A stretch of DNA of 8,997 bases from Flavobacteriales bacterium (GTDB lineage: Bacteria > Bacteroidota > Bacteroidia > Flavobacteriales_D > Sanyastnellaceae). Under the pieces are notes generated by a model. That model had not been told where the DNA came from. It searched no databases and saw only the letters and a program-made list of their open reading frames with translations. Location of the stretch: positions 1 through 8,997 of the forward strand of contig CANGVZ010000059.1 in NCBI GenBank assembly GCA_947457285.1, given 5' to 3'. Made by a program: the position numbers and the translations under genes. The stretch's first letter is position 1, and every line of letters starts with the position of its first letter. Positions 7,290-8,997 of the stretch are shown here, piece by piece.

Positions 7290-8997
7290 GTATTTCGGTT
7301 GTCTTTTGCGTTGAGAATTGACGTATCCATGAATCGATAGCAAGCAATGACCAGATACTATATGATGCATCTATTTTCCCGGCTTCATTGTCGGCAATCA
7401 ATTGCTGAATTTTTTGTGAATCAAAAATACCAACGCCACTAATACGCATGGGACTAAGTCGTTCAGCGATCAGGGGCTTCATGTCGGTTGTGATCCATTT
7501 GCGCACAGGCGCTCCAAATCCTGTTTTGGGTCGGTAGATCACTTCATTTGGTAAATACCGCTCGGCCACTTTTTTCAAGATATACTTCGTCTCCTGCCCT
7601 TTCATTTTTAATGATGGCGGAATGGTACATGCGAACTCTACCAACTCGTTATCCAGGAAAGGCACCCGAACTTCCACCCCATGAGCCATCGCCATCTTGT
7701 CGGTGTAGTTCAAATTATGATCCACTAAAAAAGAAGTCATTTCCCAATAGAGCATTCTATTGAGCCAGGAAGTTTCATTTGGAATGTCGGCTAATCGGTT
7801 AATTAGGTAGTCGGTAGGGTTATGTTGTTTGACGATGGATTGATACTGCTCGTCAAACAATTGGTCGACTGTTTCTTTTGAAAGCCACCGGTAATAATTA
7901 GCTAATCGCTGTGCTGTTGTCTGCGTTGACTCTTTCAATACCTTCGTAACTCTTCGAAAGAGGGGGTTTTTTCGATTCAGTGGCAATTTAAGAAGGCCCT
8001 CGCTTACCCACCGCGGCAATAGTTTCAAATACTTCTCAATCTCCAGTGCCTGGTGTCTACGATAGCCGGAAAAAATATCATCACCGGCTGTGCCGCCAAT
8101 CAATACTTTAAATCCCATTGATCGGGCTTGCTGACAGATGTTAGATACGTTGAGTGGAGCTGCATCAGCCTGCGGCTCATCGAGGTGCCAAATCATCTTA
8201 TCAAAATCTCGGAGGATGTCAATATCTGCTTTGACTATGTGCAAATCTACCTTTAAATAGTCAGCTACTTTTCTGGCATAGGTAAGATCGGAAGCAAAAC
8301 CTTCTTCGCTGATTTCGGGGCCTGCATCAATCGTAAAACAACTCAACGTCTTTTCAGGATGCAGCCGTTTAGCCATGGCAACCAGAAGACTTGAGTCTAA
8401 TCCTCCGGAGAGAAAGAAACCTACGGGGACATCGGACAGCAATTGACGCTCAACGGCCTGCAGTATTTTTTTTTCGCATAGGTCAATTAGTTCTTTTTCG
8501 CTGCTGTCAGAATACTTTCCGATGAACGGAACCTGGTAAAATTCTTTTTTTTCCATTTTCAGTTCTTCGCCAACAAAATAAAACTTAATAGAAGAACCAG
8601 GTTCCAATTTATTGACGCTTAGAAACGGTGTGCGCACGCCCGGAGACCAAAGGAAGGTCAAATAGTTATCGAGAGCCGTAACATCTATTGACCGATCGGA
8701 AATAACTGGTAAGAGTGCTTTCAATTCAGACGAAAAAGAAACGCTGTGTTTCAACGATGAAAAATAAAGTGGCTTTACACCAAAACGATCTCGTGCTAAC
8801 AGTAGCGTTTGCTCTTGTCTATCGTAAAGCGCAAATGCAAAGATGCCGTTCAATTTTGCCAAACAATCAATACCCCATTGTTGATATGCTGCTAAAAGAG
8901 TTTCTGTATCCGAAGTAGAGCGATAGTGTCTGGCATTCAGTTCGCCACGCAATTCGAAATGATTGTATATCTCTCCATTAAAGATGATTACCAATCG
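7264..8997 (-). CDS. asnB: Asparagine synthase (glutamine-hydrolysing) family amidotransferase, N-terminus beyond the window
   Basis: The frame is open to the right edge, with 577 residues visible. The missing part is about 70 residues, including the catalytic N-terminal Cys of the glutaminase. Seen: the end of the class II glutaminase domain (FNGEIYNHFELR at visible 6-17, DTETLLAAYQQWG, LNGIFAFALYD, ARDRFGVKPLYF). The ATP-pyrophosphatase synthetase domain follows: SGGLDSS at 197-203, LDEPQADAA near 272, GGTAGDDIFSGYRRH near 301, DKMAMAHGVEVRVPFLDNELVEF near 433-455, and RPKTGFGAPVRKW near 489. Family members use glutamine and ATP to make an amide, classically asparagine from aspartate. Copies inside glycan clusters, such as WbpS-type proteins, are thought to amidate uronic acids. 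That role is suggested here by context only; housekeeping AsnB remains possible. A TTG at 8994 is an artefactual start, because the domain clearly continues upstream. Stop TAA lies inside the next gene. Confidence 0.93.
   Translation of the reverse strand, partial: RLVIIFNGEIYNHFELRGELNARHYRSTSDTETLLAAYQQWGIDCLAKLNGIFAFALYDRQEQTLLLARDRFGVKPLYFSSLKHSVSFSSELKALLPVISDRSIDVTALDNYLTFLWSPGVRTPFLSVNKLEPGSSIKFYFVGEELKMEKKEFYQVPFIGKYSDSSEKELIDLCEKKILQAVERQLLSDVPVGFFLSGGLDSSLLVAMAKRLHPEKTLSCFTIDAGPEISEEGFASDLTYARKVADYLKVDLHIVKADIDILRDFDKMIWHLDEPQADAAPLNVSNICQQARSMGFKVLIGGTAGDDIFSGYRRHQALEIEKYLKLLPRWVSEGLLKLPLNRKNPLFRRVTKVLKESTQTTAQRLANYYRWLSKETVDQLFDEQYQSIVKQHNPTDYLINRLADIPNETSWLNRMLYWEMTSFLVDHNLNYTDKMAMAHGVEVRVPFLDNELVEFACTIPPSLKMKGQETKYILKKVAERYLPNEVIYRPKTGFGAPVRKWITTDMKPLIAERLSPMRISGVGIFDSQKIQQLIADNEAGKIDASYSIWSLLAIDSWIRQFSTQKTTEILETTNSKS

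Noticed and set aside
7290..7370. ATG at 7370 as the oxidoreductase start
   Set aside because: It would overlap the amidotransferase by 107 bp and add 27 residues with no family features. The conserved N-terminus begins at the TTG at 7289.

Overview
The window is one compact stretch of a surface-glycan (O-antigen, capsule or exopolysaccharide) biosynthesis locus. All seven genes lie on the minus strand, so they read from the right edge to the left edge. The organism looks like a Bacteroidota member, possibly Cytophagales. This rests on A-rich, Shine-Dalgarno-poor sequence before the starts, moderate-to-low GC, and the residue style of the WecB and PglC homologues. It is an inference from style, not from a marker gene.

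Layout in transcription order: (1) an asparagine-synthase-type glutamine amidotransferase, cut at its N-terminus by the right edge (8997-7264); (2) a fused two-domain oxidoreductase, an alcohol-dehydrogenase-like half followed by a Gfo/Idh/MocA half (7289-5169); (3) a non-hydrolysing UDP-GlcNAc 2-epimerase, WecB type (5172-4078); (4) a heparinase II/III-fold protein with no signal peptide (4081-2207); (5) a GT4 glycosyltransferase of the WbuB-like type (2198-954); (6) a small PglC-type phosphoglycosyl transferase (964-359); (7) a PglD/NeuD-type sugar acetyltransferase, cut at its C-terminus by the left edge (349-1). Junctions are overlaps of 26, 4, 4 and 11 bp or gaps of 8 and 9 bp. The set is therefore almost certainly a single operon with translational coupling. 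No internal promoter, terminator, RNA gene, repeat or mobile element was seen, and no stretch over 300 bases lacks a gene.

How the genes may work together (inference): PglC- and PglD-like proteins suggest that assembly starts by transferring a phospho-sugar, perhaps a bacillosamine-type diacetamido sugar, onto undecaprenyl phosphate at the inner membrane. WecB supplies UDP-ManNAc or a derivative, and the GT4 enzyme extends the lipid-linked chain. The amidotransferase may turn a uronic acid into its amide. The two-domain oxidoreductase and the heparinase-fold protein are the unexplained parts. Both keep recognisable active-site or cofactor motifs, and both sit in tight coupling with wecB, so they probably act on the same sugar or glycan intermediate.
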